From Candidatus Aegiribacteria sp. MLS_C (GTDB lineage Bacteria > Fermentibacterota > Fermentibacteria > Fermentibacterales > JCC-6), in contig LQBI01000032.1 of assembly GCA_002030045.1 (NCBI GenBank), positions 62,001 through 126,000 on the forward strand: a stretch of 64,000 bases of DNA, read 5' to 3'. The notes beneath the pieces were generated by a model. It was not told where the DNA came from. It did not search any database and saw only the letters and a list, made by a program, of their open reading frames with translations. Both the position numbers and the translations under genes were made by a program. Positions 47,346-55,963 of this stretch are shown in pieces (position 1 is the first letter of the stretch; the number at the start of each line of letters is the position of its first letter).

Positions 47346-48605
47346 CTAGTCCCTGCCGTCGGATACGGCTTCGTCCCTGTCGGGGGCGGTGTTCTCCGTG
47401 TAGTCGCCCCTCACTGCAGTTATCCGTCTCTCGGGTGAGGAGTTCCAGTCGTCCCTCTCCAGTATCCTTTCCATTACCCTGGTTCCGGTTCCCGCGGAGT
47501 GGAAGGCGTCGAAGAACCTCGATGCCCACTCTTCCGTCTCCGAGACGATCCTGTCCCTGTACATGCCGGGAAGACCCATTATCCTGTGGTGGAAGGGGAG
47601 GTTGGCCTTCTTGTAGTTGCCCGAGCACCTTGAGTACTCCTGCGAATCCGCCCAGGCCAACATCTCTTCCCAGAGTTCAGCAGGTATTCCCCTGTCCGGG
47701 TCCTTCACGTAGGTCCCGTTCTCTATCACGGCGTTGCCGCTCACCGGGTCCATTTCCAGGCCCAGGACTATGTTCTGCCAGAGCGTGCCCACGTTGCCTT
47801 TGTTGATGCCGTACTCCCTGAAATGCCCGACCTTGTCCAGGGGAGTACCGCTTATGCCGTGCTGCGCGATCACGCAGCCGTACCTCGAGATGGCGTCGGC
47901 TATCTCCCGTGTCCTGTCCAGGTCGATCCCCTCCCCCTCGCCCTTGGAGGAATCGTAGGTACCGTGCTTGGATCCGTTGGATATGGCCAGGAAATCGGGG
48001 AAGATCCCCCAGCTGTTGAGACCCCCTACGAAGTACTCGGCCTCCTCCACCGTGGTGATGACCCCGGCTCCCTTGATCTCGCCGACCTCGGCCTCGAGGC
48101 CGATGTAGGATGGAACGTGCATGGCAAGGTCCCGGGTGTAGATCAGATTCTCCCAGTCGTGGTTGTGGGAGGCGTCCACCGCTACCGAGGTCCATCCCCT
48201 GGATATGGCGTCGGGGACCTTGACTATCGACTCGTCCCGGTCGGCCCCTGACTTGATGGCGTAGTGGTCCATGTGCAGCGCGTATACCACTCCGTCCCCA
48301 ACCATGCTCGAGTACTGCATTGCGAACCAGGGGAGGTTCTCGAAGGTCACTCCGGTATAGCCCGCCTCGGACTTGGCCAGCTCCAGCACCACGAAGGAAT
48401 CCGCCTCCCTGGCGGCCCTGATTATGCCCAGGGCGCTGAGGGGATTCCTTATGTTCGCCGCCATGACTATGGCCCTCTCCTCCACGGCCACCGCGGCTAT
48501 GTCCCTCATGCTGACCAGTGCGCACCTGCTGCCGGGCAGGGCCCTCCTGACGTTCAGGGGTCTCAGTTCCAGGAACCTGTCGTATTCGTTTATATTAGAC
48601 ATCAT
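47346..48605 (-). CDS. Class II fructose-bisphosphate aldolase family protein
   Basis: Zinc-dependent aldolases of this family cleave or make fructose 1,6-bisphosphate or related ketose phosphates. Visible are the zinc His segment ALHMDHYAIKSG, IKSGADRDES, SVAVDASHNHDWE, EAEVGEIKGAG, AISNGSKHGTYD and IAQHGISGTPLDKVG. The 419 residues carry a C-terminal extension (HHRIMGLPGMYRDRIVSETEEWASRFFDAFH) longer than in common FbaA. Glycolytic aldolase is likely, though tagatose- or other ketose-type cannot be excluded. Start is one of two adjacent ATGs with GAAGGG upstream. Head of the co-directional pyr gene run; no clear promoter on this strand. Confidence 0.88.
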   Translation of the reverse strand: MMSNINEYDRFLELRPLNVRRALPGSRCALVSMRDIAAVAVEERAIVMAANIRNPLSALGIIRAAREADSFVVLELAKSEAGYTGVTFENLPWFAMQYSSMVGDGVVYALHMDHYAIKSGADRDESIVKVPDAISRGWTSVAVDASHNHDWENLIYTRDLAMHVPSYIGLEAEVGEIKGAGVITTVEEAEYFVGGLNSWGIFPDFLAISNGSKHGTYDSSKGEGEGIDLDRTREIADAISRYGCVIAQHGISGTPLDKVGHFREYGINKGNVGTLWQNIVLGLEMDPVSGNAVIENGTYVKDPDRGIPAELWEEMLAWADSQEYSRCSGNYKKANLPFHHRIMGLPGMYRDRIVSETEEWASRFFDAFHSAGTGTRVMERILERDDWNSSPERRITAVRGDYTENTAPDRDEAVSDGRD

Positions 48606-48619
48606 GCTTCCCTTCAGGT

Positions 48620-48648
48620 TTGACCAAAGCTGCCAAGGGTGTTAATAT
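48620..48648 (+). promoter_or_regulatory. Promoter for trkH-trkA
   Basis: TTGACC (48620-48625), a 17-base spacer and TAATAT (48643-48648) precede the trkH start. It lies in the narrow gap between the divergent aldolase and trkH genes, so transcription of the two may interfere. Confidence 0.65.
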
Positions 48649-48671
48649 GCTTGAAACCCCAGCCGAGAGGA

Positions 48672-50459
48672 ATGGTTCATACCTTGGACAGTTTCCCGGG
48701 AGACCGTACAACAAGGCTGCTGCTGGCGTTCCTGGTCCTCGCGTTACTGATAGTCCGCTTCGGGCTGCTTCCTGGCTCGCGGGACATCCGTACGGCATCC
48801 GATGCGCTCATCGTAATCGCCGCAGTCCTCTACGCCGCCGGGGTGATCTTCCCCGCAGGGGCCCGATCGATACGGAAGAGCTTCGAGGAGGAGAAATGGC
48901 TCCTGCTCTTCACTTCGCTCTACCTGGCTGCGGCGGCGGCAGCTCTGATGGGGGTCCGGTTGGAAAACGACACCGAGTCCCCTCTCTTGAGTACGCTCGT
49001 TTACCTTTCCATAGCGTACGCCTTCCTCTGCTCTTTAAGGGTCTTCCTGGCGAGGTTCGGCTCCTGGGTCCTCGAGAACCTTGCCCCCTGGGCTATACTG
49101 CCGGTCTCGTTCGCCATAGTGATAGCTTTCGGCACATTCCTTCTCATGCTTCCGGCCTCTACGCCGGAGGGCAGCCTGAACATTGTTGATGCGGCGTTCA
49201 CTTCCACTTCGGCCACATGTGTCACCGGGCTCATAGTAATGAACACGGCCACCGGCTTCACAACGTTCGGACAGACAGTAATCCTGCTCCTGATACAGGT
49301 GGGCGGACTGGGGATAATGTCATTCGCGGCGTTCTTCTCACTGTTCCTCGGCCACAACGCGGGGCTGAGGGAATCCGTCTCCCTGATCAGGGTCATGGAC
49401 AGCGACTTCGTGAGCGACCTCAAGAGGATGATGGGCTCGATCATCGGCTGGACCTTCACCATCGAGGCCGTGGGAGCCTTCATACTCTACATGATCTGGG
49501 ACGGTCAGCCCGTGGGCTGGACGCCACAGGCGAAGATAGGACAGAGCGTCTTCCACAGCGTTTCGGCCTTCTGCAACGCCGGTTTCAGCCTCAACCCGGT
49601 CCCGGCGGGTCCCTCCGCCGGTCTTTTCGCAAGTCCCGAGAACCTGGAGGGTTTCGCCCACGTACCGGGGATCGCGCTGACCATAGGGACCCTCATAGTC
49701 CTGGGAGGTCTGGGCTTCATGGTCCTGACCGCCATGGGCGCCCATATCCTGCACAGGATGCGTACTGGCACAAGAATGAGGATGACAGTGCAGGTCAGGC
49801 TGGTCCTCCTTATAACGGCGGCCCTCATACTGACCGGAATGGCGGCCTTCCTGGCCGCGGAATGGAACGGATCCCTGCAGGGAATGACCCTTAGCCAGAA
49901 GCTGGCCAACTCCTACCTGGGCTCCGTCACCCCGAGGACGGCGGGGTTCAACACGGTACCCACTTCCGCCCTGGCCCCCGCACTGCTCTGGTTCTACGTC
50001 ATACTGATGTTCATAGGTGCATCTCCCGGCGGAACCGGGGGAGGAGTGAAGACCAGCACGGTGGGAGTTCTCTGGATGACCATGGTCTCCCTGGTGAAAC
50101 GCAAGCCGGCTACGGAGATATGGAAGCGGCGCATACCTTCCCACGATATAAAGCGGACGGCTGCGGTGTTCTTCATGGCATCCATCACCTTCGCCCTGTC
50201 GGTCGGGCTCCTGCTCCTGGCGGAACAGGGAAGCGGTTCCGGTTTCGGTACCTTCGACTACGTTTTCGAATCGATGAGCGCCTTCGGCACCGTGGGTCTC
50301 TCGACGGGTCCCACGGCCTATTTGACCTGGATGGGAAAGGTGATAATCATACTGACGATGTTCGCCGGCAGGATAGGGCCGGCGGCTCTGGCAGCGGCCA
50401 CCGGCAGGAGGGACGTCATGCACTACAGGTATCCCGAGACCAGAATAACCATAGGCTAG
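48672..50459 (+). CDS. trkH: Potassium uptake transporter membrane subunit (TrkH/KtrB family)
   Basis: Potassium channel-like subunit in the inner membrane. About twelve hydrophobic helices with four selectivity-loop repeats: STSATCVTGL, SVSAFCNAGFSL, SVTPRTAGFNTV and ESMSAFGTVGLS, plus GASPGGTGGGVKTSTV and FAGRIGP, all family hallmarks. About 595 residues. The ATG at 48672 follows GAGAGG closely; a GTG at 48639 and a TTG at 48684 are alternatives. trkA follows after 15 bases, forming a complete two-gene system. Confidence 0.94.
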   Translation: MVHTLDSFPGDRTTRLLLAFLVLALLIVRFGLLPGSRDIRTASDALIVIAAVLYAAGVIFPAGARSIRKSFEEEKWLLLFTSLYLAAAAAALMGVRLENDTESPLLSTLVYLSIAYAFLCSLRVFLARFGSWVLENLAPWAILPVSFAIVIAFGTFLLMLPASTPEGSLNIVDAAFTSTSATCVTGLIVMNTATGFTTFGQTVILLLIQVGGLGIMSFAAFFSLFLGHNAGLRESVSLIRVMDSDFVSDLKRMMGSIIGWTFTIEAVGAFILYMIWDGQPVGWTPQAKIGQSVFHSVSAFCNAGFSLNPVPAGPSAGLFASPENLEGFAHVPGIALTIGTLIVLGGLGFMVLTAMGAHILHRMRTGTRMRMTVQVRLVLLITAALILTGMAAFLAAEWNGSLQGMTLSQKLANSYLGSVTPRTAGFNTVPTSALAPALLWFYVILMFIGASPGGTGGGVKTSTVGVLWMTMVSLVKRKPATEIWKRRIPSHDIKRTAAVFFMASITFALSVGLLLLAEQGSGSGFGTFDYVFESMSAFGTVGLSTGPTAYLTWMGKVIIILTMFAGRIGPAALAAATGRRDVMHYRYPETRITIG

Positions 50460-50474
50460 GATCGGGAGGACGTT

Positions 50475-51134
50475 TTGAAAGCTCAGAAGTTCGCGGTCAT
50501 AGGGCTGGGATCCTTCGGTTACAGCCTGGCCACCAAGCTGGAGGACCTGGGAGCCGAGGTCCTGGCGATAGACCAGAGCGAGAGGATAATACAGGAGATA
50601 AGCAACTCGGTTTCCGCGGCCGTGACCTTCGACTGCACCGACGAGAACATGCTTGAAGCCCACGGTCTTGCAAGCATGGATGTCGTCATAGTAGCTATAG
50701 GCGAGGATTTCGGGTCCAACGTCCTTGTCACCAAGATACTGAAGGACATGGGTCTGGTGGTGCACAGCAGGGCCACCAGCAAGAGGGAGGCCCGCATACT
50801 GAAGGCCGTGGGCGCAGACCACATCTACACACCGGAGCAGACCCAGGGGGTCACCGAGGCCAGAAGGCTGACACTGCAGGGTGTCGAGTCCTACATACCC
50901 CTATCGGGGGGCATCGTCTTCGCCCATGTCGAGGTCAAACCTGCGATGGTGGGCAGAATGATAAGGGACCTCGACATAAGGAAGATCTTCGGGCTGAACA
51001 TCGCCTACATCGGCAGGATGACCGAAGAGGGCAGGAAGTACAGGATACCGAGACCGGACGATGTTTTCAGGGAGGACGATCACATCTTCATAATGGGTAC
51101 GCAGGAGGACATCAAGCGTTTCCTGCAGAGCTGA
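50475..51134 (+). CDS. trkA: Potassium uptake regulatory subunit (TrkA/KtrA family)
   Basis: Cytoplasmic nucleotide-binding gate of the TrkH channel. The RCK_N domain has AVIGLGSFGYSLATKL with acidic partner VLAIDQSE, then FDCTDENMLEAHGL. The C-terminal RCK_C (GRMIRDLDIRKIFGLNIAYIGR ... FREDDHIFIMGTQEDI) follows. 219 residues with a single TrkA unit, the KtrA size. Start is a TTG with GGAGG five bases upstream. It ends three bases before the stop of the convergent hypothetical gene. Confidence 0.95.
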   Translation: MKAQKFAVIGLGSFGYSLATKLEDLGAEVLAIDQSERIIQEISNSVSAAVTFDCTDENMLEAHGLASMDVVIVAIGEDFGSNVLVTKILKDMGLVVHSRATSKREARILKAVGADHIYTPEQTQGVTEARRLTLQGVESYIPLSGGIVFAHVEVKPAMVGRMIRDLDIRKIFGLNIAYIGRMTEEGRKYRIPRPDDVFREDDHIFIMGTQEDIKRFLQS

Positions 51135-51137
51135 GCC

Positions 51138-52088
51138 TCACTTCTTTCCCATCAGTTCCGCGAGGCCCGCGGAACCCAGTGCGTGGCGCTGGTCGCGGTT
51201 CATGTCCCTGAAGAGCTGTATGCAGAGTTCGGGGTTCCTGTGCTTGCCGGATATGGAGGTTATCAGCGTCATCACCACGTCCGGCAGTCTCTGCGGGTCA
51301 TCGAAAGCCCCCTTCTGCTGGAGCCCCTCGTCGGGAAGCAGCGCCATCTTGGCCAGCACCGGTCTCTCCTGGCGGAGCGCTCCGAATACGTTCACCGATT
51401 GCATGAAGCAGTCGGGCCAGCTCTCCAGCAGCGCCAGGTACCATTTGTTGAAGGCCGTTATCAGAAGCTGTATCTCGTCCAGGCCGACACCGGAGAGCGA
51501 CTGGGTCTTGCCCGGGTAGAAATACCCCACGCCGCCGTTGATGACCTCGTACTCAAGGAACTCCCAGACACCCGGGCCGTCCATGACCTTCCGCGGCATC
51601 CACCCTATATCGGCCCTGCCCTCGATGATGGGTATCAGGGCGGTCATATCGTTGAACACCACTCGTATCAATCCCGATTTCTTCTTGCTGACCAGCTTCT
51701 CGTAGAGCTCCATTATCTGGCCCCTGGAACCCTGGAGCCTCCTGAGCACGGGCTCCTCGGTCCAGCAGTGCATCAGGTACTTGAGAACGCCGTCCTCCAG
51801 GAAGTAGTAGGAGAGGATCATCTCGGTGATGTCCGTCTCGAGCCATTCGATGAAGTCCTCCAAACCATTGACGTCCCTTCCTATGAACCTGTAGGGAGTG
51901 CCGTTCTTGATGGCGTGATAGGCCACCGGACCACTGTCGTTGTCCACCCTCCAGTAGCCGTCGCGGTGAAGCTCGCGGCTGTCCAGGGCACCCCTTGCCA
52001 GTTCTCTGAGATTGAGGTACCGCACGGGTATGCCTTCGAAGTACTTCATGGAATAGGGCAGTTCCTCGGCCAGGAGGACATCGGTCAT
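51138..52088 (-). CDS. Hypothetical protein downstream of lepB
   Basis: The ATG at 52088 overlaps the lepB stop as ATGA; the track ORF reads into lepB. 316 residues, no signal peptide or membrane helix. The beginning (TDVLLAEELPYSMKYFEGIPVRYLNLRELARG) and the region YHAIKNGTPYRFIGRDVNGLEDFIEWLETD look like an alpha/beta cytoplasmic protein, and the C-terminal half is helical (CFMQSVNVFGALRQERPVLAKMALLPDEG). I recognise no family. Coupling to signal peptidase may be incidental. Confidence 0.7.
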   Translation of the reverse strand: MTDVLLAEELPYSMKYFEGIPVRYLNLRELARGALDSRELHRDGYWRVDNDSGPVAYHAIKNGTPYRFIGRDVNGLEDFIEWLETDITEMILSYYFLEDGVLKYLMHCWTEEPVLRRLQGSRGQIMELYEKLVSKKKSGLIRVVFNDMTALIPIIEGRADIGWMPRKVMDGPGVWEFLEYEVINGGVGYFYPGKTQSLSGVGLDEIQLLITAFNKWYLALLESWPDCFMQSVNVFGALRQERPVLAKMALLPDEGLQQKGAFDDPQRLPDVVMTLITSISGKHRNPELCIQLFRDMNRDQRHALGSAGLAELMGKK

Positions 52089-52816
52089 CGAATGAGCCTC
52101 GCGATCCTGTCGAACCTGGGAAGCCCCCGGCCCGGCACCCATGACCAGTATGTTACCAGTGCCTCTCCCTTTACCAGGTCGATGGGGAGTGCTCCCCACA
52201 CCCTGCTGTCACTGGAGTGGTCACGGTTGTCGCCCATCATGAACAGGTGCCCGTCCGGTACCACGTAGGCCAAGAGACCTTCCGGCGTCAACACGCACGC
52301 GTTCCTGATGTCCCAGTAGGCCAGGTCAGCCACGCGCCCGTAAAGCTGGTCGATGCAGAGAGGCCAGTCGGCGTCCAGAGGGCTCTGCTCCAGCGGGTCC
52401 TGATAGCACAGGGACCAGTTCTCCAGAGGGTTTCCGTTGACGTAGAGCGTATCTCCGCTCACCCTTACGGTATCACCCGGAAGCGCCACCAGCCTCTTCA
52501 CGAAATCGTTGCCCCCGAATGGGTATTTGAAAACCAGTATCTCTCCCACCTCGGGGTCGCCTGTGCCAGGCATCAGGAGGTTCCTGTCGCCGCCGCGGAA
52601 ACCATGGAAAGGAGGCCTCAGCCTGTCTGTCCAGGGGATCTGCTGTCCCTCCTCTACCTTCAGGACCAGGAGATGGTCCCCCACCAGCATGGTACGCTCC
52701 ATGCTGGGAGTGGGGATCCTGAAAGCCTCTATCACGTAGGGTCTTAGGAATCCGAAGAATATTATCAGCGCAAGGGCCAGCTGCAGGACCCAGTCCTTTA
52801 TCCTGGATATTTTCAA
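52085..52816 (-). CDS. lepB: Signal peptidase I
   Basis: Membrane serine protease that removes Sec/Tat signal peptides. Start is the TTG at 52816 (then KISRIKDWVLQLALAL) with GGAGG four bases upstream; the track start adds 15 residues. One membrane helix, then the catalytic Ser in RIPTPSMERTML and Lys in DFVKRLVALPGD, and GHLFMMGDNRDHSSDSR-type conserved box. An extra loop (PPFHGFRGGDRNLLMPGTGD) and a Tyr/Asp-rich insert enlarge it to 243 residues. It serves the many exported proteins in this window. Confidence 0.94.
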   Translation of the reverse strand: MKISRIKDWVLQLALALIIFFGFLRPYVIEAFRIPTPSMERTMLVGDHLLVLKVEEGQQIPWTDRLRPPFHGFRGGDRNLLMPGTGDPEVGEILVFKYPFGGNDFVKRLVALPGDTVRVSGDTLYVNGNPLENWSLCYQDPLEQSPLDADWPLCIDQLYGRVADLAYWDIRNACVLTPEGLLAYVVPDGHLFMMGDNRDHSSDSRVWGALPIDLVKGEALVTYWSWVPGRGLPRFDRIARLIR

Positions 52817-52852
52817 GGTACCTCCAGATGCGTTGCGAGTCGGCAAGCAAAT

Positions 52853-52881
52853 GAATTGCACAGAATGCGCACCATTGTCAA
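52853..52881 (-). promoter_or_regulatory. Possible lepB promoter
   Basis: A perfect TTGACA (52876-52881, minus strand) with 17-base spacing to a poor -10 (CAATTC, 52853-52858), about 40 bases before the lepB start. The -35 is convincing; the -10 is not. Confidence 0.4.
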
Positions 52882-52910
52882 CAGCGGCGAGGCCGTTGTC
52901 CCTGACCCGG

Positions 52911-52939
52911 TATAGTGGGTCCGGACGTACCTCACTATA
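52911..52939. repeat. Inverted repeat TATAGTGGGT / ACCTCACTATA between lepB and radC
   Basis: A ten-base arm and its near-perfect complement (one bulged base) flank an eight-base loop in the 370-bp divergent gap. It lies just upstream of the lepB -35. No T-run marks it as a terminator. It could be an operator or the stem of a small RNA. The remainder of the gap up to 53061 shows no gene I can support. Confidence 0.5.
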
Positions 52940-53061
52940 TTACATCGTCTTCCGTTCCCGACCCCGTAAGGACGCTCGGCGGGCTGCATTCGGTGCGCAG
53001 CATCCGCGGAGCATGTCCGGGCGGATCGGGTGTCGATAAGCGAAAGCTTCGGAGGTGTCCC

Positions 53062-53187
53062 ATGTCCGATACCCGTGTCACTGTATCCCCCCGCCGGGCA
53101 GCAGGCGTTCCGGCAGGCAGGCCGGTGCTTCCCCTGCCGGGACGGGAGTCCGCCTTTCCCGCAACCAGGGTCTTTCTTCATAGATGA
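53062..53187 (+). CDS. Short leader ORF overlapping the start of radC
   Basis: A 41-codon ORF (MSDTRVTVSPRRAAGVPAGR ... FPATRVFLHR) begins with ATG four bases after GGAGGTG, one of the best ribosome sites in the window. Its TGA overlaps the radC ATG as ATGA. radC itself has only a weak site, so translation of radC may depend on reading this leader. The peptide is Arg/Pro/Ala-rich with no recognisable domain. Annotators would probably skip it. Supported by signals only, not homology. Confidence 0.45.
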   Translation: MSDTRVTVSPRRAAGVPAGRPVLPLPGRESAFPATRVFLHR

Positions 53188-53858
53188 AGGCTCCAAGGGA
53201 GGGTCACAGGGAAAGGCTGAGGAGGAGGTATCTCCAGGGCGGGATCAAGGCCTTCTCCGACCGGGACGCACTGGAACTGCTCCTGTCCTACGCCATTCCC
53301 AGGAGGGACACCCGGGAACTCGCCCACGGTCTGCTGAAGAGGTTCGGTTCCCTTCGAAGCGTACTCTCACAGCCCCCGGCAATGCTGGGGACGGTCCCGG
53401 GCATGGGAGAGGCGGCATCGGTCCTCCTCAACCTGGTGACCGCCGTTTCCTCCCGCGCTCTCAGGCCGGTGGCCGGAGCCATGGTGATAGACAGTCCGGA
53501 AGTGGTGAGGGAGTATCTGCTGTCGGAACTGGGCGCTCTTCGAAGGGAGCGGCTGATGGCCCTGCTCCTGGATTCGGGGAACAGGCTGCTGGCGGAGTGC
53601 GTCCTGGAATACGGTACTGTGGACAGGGCTTCCGTACACCCGAGGAACCTGCTGGAAAAGGTGATAGCCACCGGGGCCACAGCTGTCATCCTGGTGCACA
53701 ACCACCCGGGAGGCGCCCTCAGGGCAAGCCGGGAGGACGTGGAGCTGACCAGGAAGCTCGAAGAACTCGGCAGGAGCCTCGGTTTCCGGGTGCTTGACCA
53801 TATCATCGTCGCCGAGGGAGAGACACTGAGCCTGAGGGAAGAAGGCCTGTTCTCATGA
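53184..53858 (+). CDS. radC: RadC-family JAB-domain protein
   Basis: An N-terminal helix-hairpin-helix region (FSDRDALELLLSYAIPRRDTRELAHGLLKRFGSL ... LGTVPGMGEAAS) and a C-terminal JAB/MPN domain with the metal motif HNHPGGALRASREDVELT and the upstream catalytic Glu in ASVHPRNLLEKVI are the RadC signature. 224 residues, normal. Despite the name its role in repair is not established in the family. It is followed by a small lipoprotein gene after 31 bases. Confidence 0.93.
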   Translation: MKAPREGHRERLRRRYLQGGIKAFSDRDALELLLSYAIPRRDTRELAHGLLKRFGSLRSVLSQPPAMLGTVPGMGEAASVLLNLVTAVSSRALRPVAGAMVIDSPEVVREYLLSELGALRRERLMALLLDSGNRLLAECVLEYGTVDRASVHPRNLLEKVIATGATAVILVHNHPGGALRASREDVELTRKLEELGRSLGFRVLDHIIVAEGETLSLREEGLFS

Positions 53859-53889
53859 CCAATCGTCCGGAAAGGAGACCGCTTCGAAC

Positions 53890-54240
53890 ATGAGGTATAT
53901 CCTTATCGCGCTGGCCTTCCTGGCTTTCTCCTGCGGGGAACGGGGAATGCAGGACATCGCGAACCTCGACCAGCCCTTCACGCTGGCGGCCGGGGAAAGT
54001 GTCAAGGTACTGGACACGGACGTTTCCGTGCGGGCCGTGGAGGTGATCGACGGTCTGGAGGGAACACTGGATGCGGGTGCGGGATCGGCTGAACTGCTGG
54101 TGGACCACGGCATCGAGGAGGATATAATGGTCTACCTCCAGAGCGGAGGCTGGAAGACCCTGGGCGAGTACGAGGTCCATCTTCTTGAGGTCCGGACCGA
54201 CGACAGGGGTTCCGCCAGGGCCCTCCTGCTGGTCAGGTAG
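53890..54240 (+). CDS. Small lipoprotein
   Basis: 116 residues. Signal peptide MRYILIALAFLAFSC with lipobox AFSC. The mature part (LDQPFTLAAGESVKVLDTDVSVRAVEVIDGL ... EVHLLEVRTDDRGSARALLLV) is an all-beta domain of unknown family. AAAGGAG lies 13 bases upstream of the ATG. Probably co-transcribed with radC. It ends 33 bases before the convergent unknown gene, a gap without a clear terminator. Confidence 0.78.
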   Translation: MRYILIALAFLAFSCGERGMQDIANLDQPFTLAAGESVKVLDTDVSVRAVEVIDGLEGTLDAGAGSAELLVDHGIEEDIMVYLQSGGWKTLGEYEVHLLEVRTDDRGSARALLLVR

Positions 54241-54273
54241 GAACAATCGGGCAGGACCCGGCACGAATGTCCT

Positions 54274-55332
54274 TCAGTCCAACTCGACAGGTGGTCTTGG
54301 CGATCGGCCCAGGAGTCCCAGGACTTCCACCGACGGGTATTCCTTCCTCCAGAATCGAACCAGGGACTTTCCGGTGTCCTCCGAAACCGGAGGCTCGTCC
54401 TTCACGAAGGGATCGTAGAACTTCTCCCTGAGAAGGTCCCTCCAGCCCTCGGCGCTTGTCACTCCGTAGAGGAGCCTCTTGTTCATGGGCACCCTGGGCC
54501 AGAAGACCTCGTTCCAGAAGAGAAGGTACCTGGGATCCCGGAAAACCGTATTCCATGTGACCCCCATGAAGTCGGCCATGAACCTGTGGCTTCTCCTCAG
54601 CTTGGCCACGTTCTCCTCTCCCGGACCGAATGACTCGATGGCCTGTGCGCAGGCCGGGAGAAGACCGATGACATGTATGTACATCGCGTCCCAGACATGC
54701 TCCACGTTGGAGAACTCCGCCATTCTGGCGCCCTCGTATTCAAGCTCGGGTATCGTCTCCACGCCGGCGTAGGTCTTCAGCGCCAGGCCCTGCTGGTACT
54801 CCACCGTGGGTGAGTGTGCGTCCCGTGCCTGCCTGAGGGTGTCCTCGGCCGCTTCCAAGAGCGGTTCCCGGCTCATCTCCAGGAGGACACCGTCCTCCTC
54901 CAGCATCGTGTTGAAGTGTATGGCGTTCGGAGCTTCCTCCTCGATGCGGAATATCCTCTCGTAGTATTTGGAGTTCTTCTCCCTGACAGCGGGGTCCATG
55001 GACTGGTAGGCCATGTGGTAGCCAGCGGCCGGAACGCCGGCCGAAGGGACTTCGTCCGGAGAACCGTATGAAGCGGTGGAAGCGGAAGGGACCGGTTCCT
55101 CCCCTGCCGCTGGAGGCTCCGATGCAAGTTCCCCGATGAGGCCGCCAAGTTCCGAGAAGGAGGGGTCAATGCTTATGGATGCGATGTCGGCGCCATCCTC
55201 GGCTTTCGAGGTGAGCGTCTGAAGCAGTTCCCGAGCCCTGGCCAGCTTCGGGTTTGACCGGTCCACAGTGCCGGAGAAGTTCTCCACGGAGTAGAGGAAC
55301 CCATCGAGTATCTGCCTGAGCGTGCTATCCAT
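54274..55332 (-). CDS. Hypothetical protein, second of an unknown gene pair
   Basis: 352 residues, no signal peptide. The first 110 residues are helical then low complexity (PPAAGEEPVPSASTASYGSP). From YYERIFRIEEEAPNAIHFN on it is a mostly helical, aromatic-rich domain (FSNVEHVWDAMYIHVIGLLPACAQAIESF; FMADFMGVTWNTVFRDPRYLLFWNEVFWPR). No family recognised. It overlaps its upstream partner by eight bases, so the two are a pair, and they lie at the end of the alr-leuCD run. Confidence 0.7.
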   Translation of the reverse strand: MDSTLRQILDGFLYSVENFSGTVDRSNPKLARARELLQTLTSKAEDGADIASISIDPSFSELGGLIGELASEPPAAGEEPVPSASTASYGSPDEVPSAGVPAAGYHMAYQSMDPAVREKNSKYYERIFRIEEEAPNAIHFNTMLEEDGVLLEMSREPLLEAAEDTLRQARDAHSPTVEYQQGLALKTYAGVETIPELEYEGARMAEFSNVEHVWDAMYIHVIGLLPACAQAIESFGPGEENVAKLRRSHRFMADFMGVTWNTVFRDPRYLLFWNEVFWPRVPMNKRLLYGVTSAEGWRDLLREKFYDPFVKDEPPVSEDTGKSLVRFWRKEYPSVEVLGLLGRSPRPPVELD

Positions 55333-55963
55333 TCACGACCTCCCGGAACCTCTTCTCCAGGATCCCCATCTGGCGGTCGTCGAAGATCAACCTGTCACGG
55401 TAGGCGTCGCAGCCTGATATCCTCTCCCAGGTTACTCCGGGGTCTGCCTCCCTCATCTGTCTCCAGTACTCTCGGAAGGTACTGAGGGAGAGTTCCTCCG
55501 AACCGGACCCGGGAGGATCGGTGCAGAGGCTGAACAGGGCCTCCATCATGGGTCCCAGTGCGTTCATGGCCCTGTCTTCCTCGAAACCGGCCGAGGCTTC
55601 CCCCTCGAATTCCTCCAGGACGGCGTAAAGCTCGGCATGGGTTCCCGCCGACCCGATCAGCTCCAGCCTTCTCATGTCCTCGGCCTGCTTCCTCTCCTGG
55701 CCCAGCGCCCTGTACACTGCGGCCCGGTTCCGGTACCTGTCCGACACTTCGGCCTTCGCCATGGACAGCATGTTCCCGCTCTGTCTCACCATCCTCATGA
55801 AGTCGCCGGGGGACCCGGCCTCCTCAAGCATCTCCAGATAGCTGTGACAGTCGGCTATCAGGGCCCTGTGCAGCTCCGGCCTGCGGCCGAACCTCTCCAG
55901 CCTTGCCTGGAAGTACCTCCTCTGCATTCGAAGGTCGTCGGCCGGCCCCGATCCGTCCCTCAT
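55325..55963 (-). CDS. Hypothetical protein, first of an unknown gene pair
   Basis: 212 residues, all-helical and highly charged (MQRRYFQARLERFGRRPELHRALIAD; RNRAAVYRALGQERKQAEDMRRLELIG), no signal peptide or membrane segment. Overlaps leuD by an ATGA junction and the following hypothetical by eight bases. I see no motif. A helical adaptor or partner of the next protein is possible but unproven. Confidence 0.68.
   Translation of the reverse strand: MRDGSGPADDLRMQRRYFQARLERFGRRPELHRALIADCHSYLEMLEEAGSPGDFMRMVRQSGNMLSMAKAEVSDRYRNRAAVYRALGQERKQAEDMRRLELIGSAGTHAELYAVLEEFEGEASAGFEEDRAMNALGPMMEALFSLCTDPPGSGSEELSLSTFREYWRQMREADPGVTWERISGCDAYRDRLIFDDRQMGILEKRFREVVNG

Noticed and set aside
53030-53797. 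255-codon plus-strand ORF overlapping radC
   Set aside because: Other-frame shadow of radC. It has no domain and no good start.
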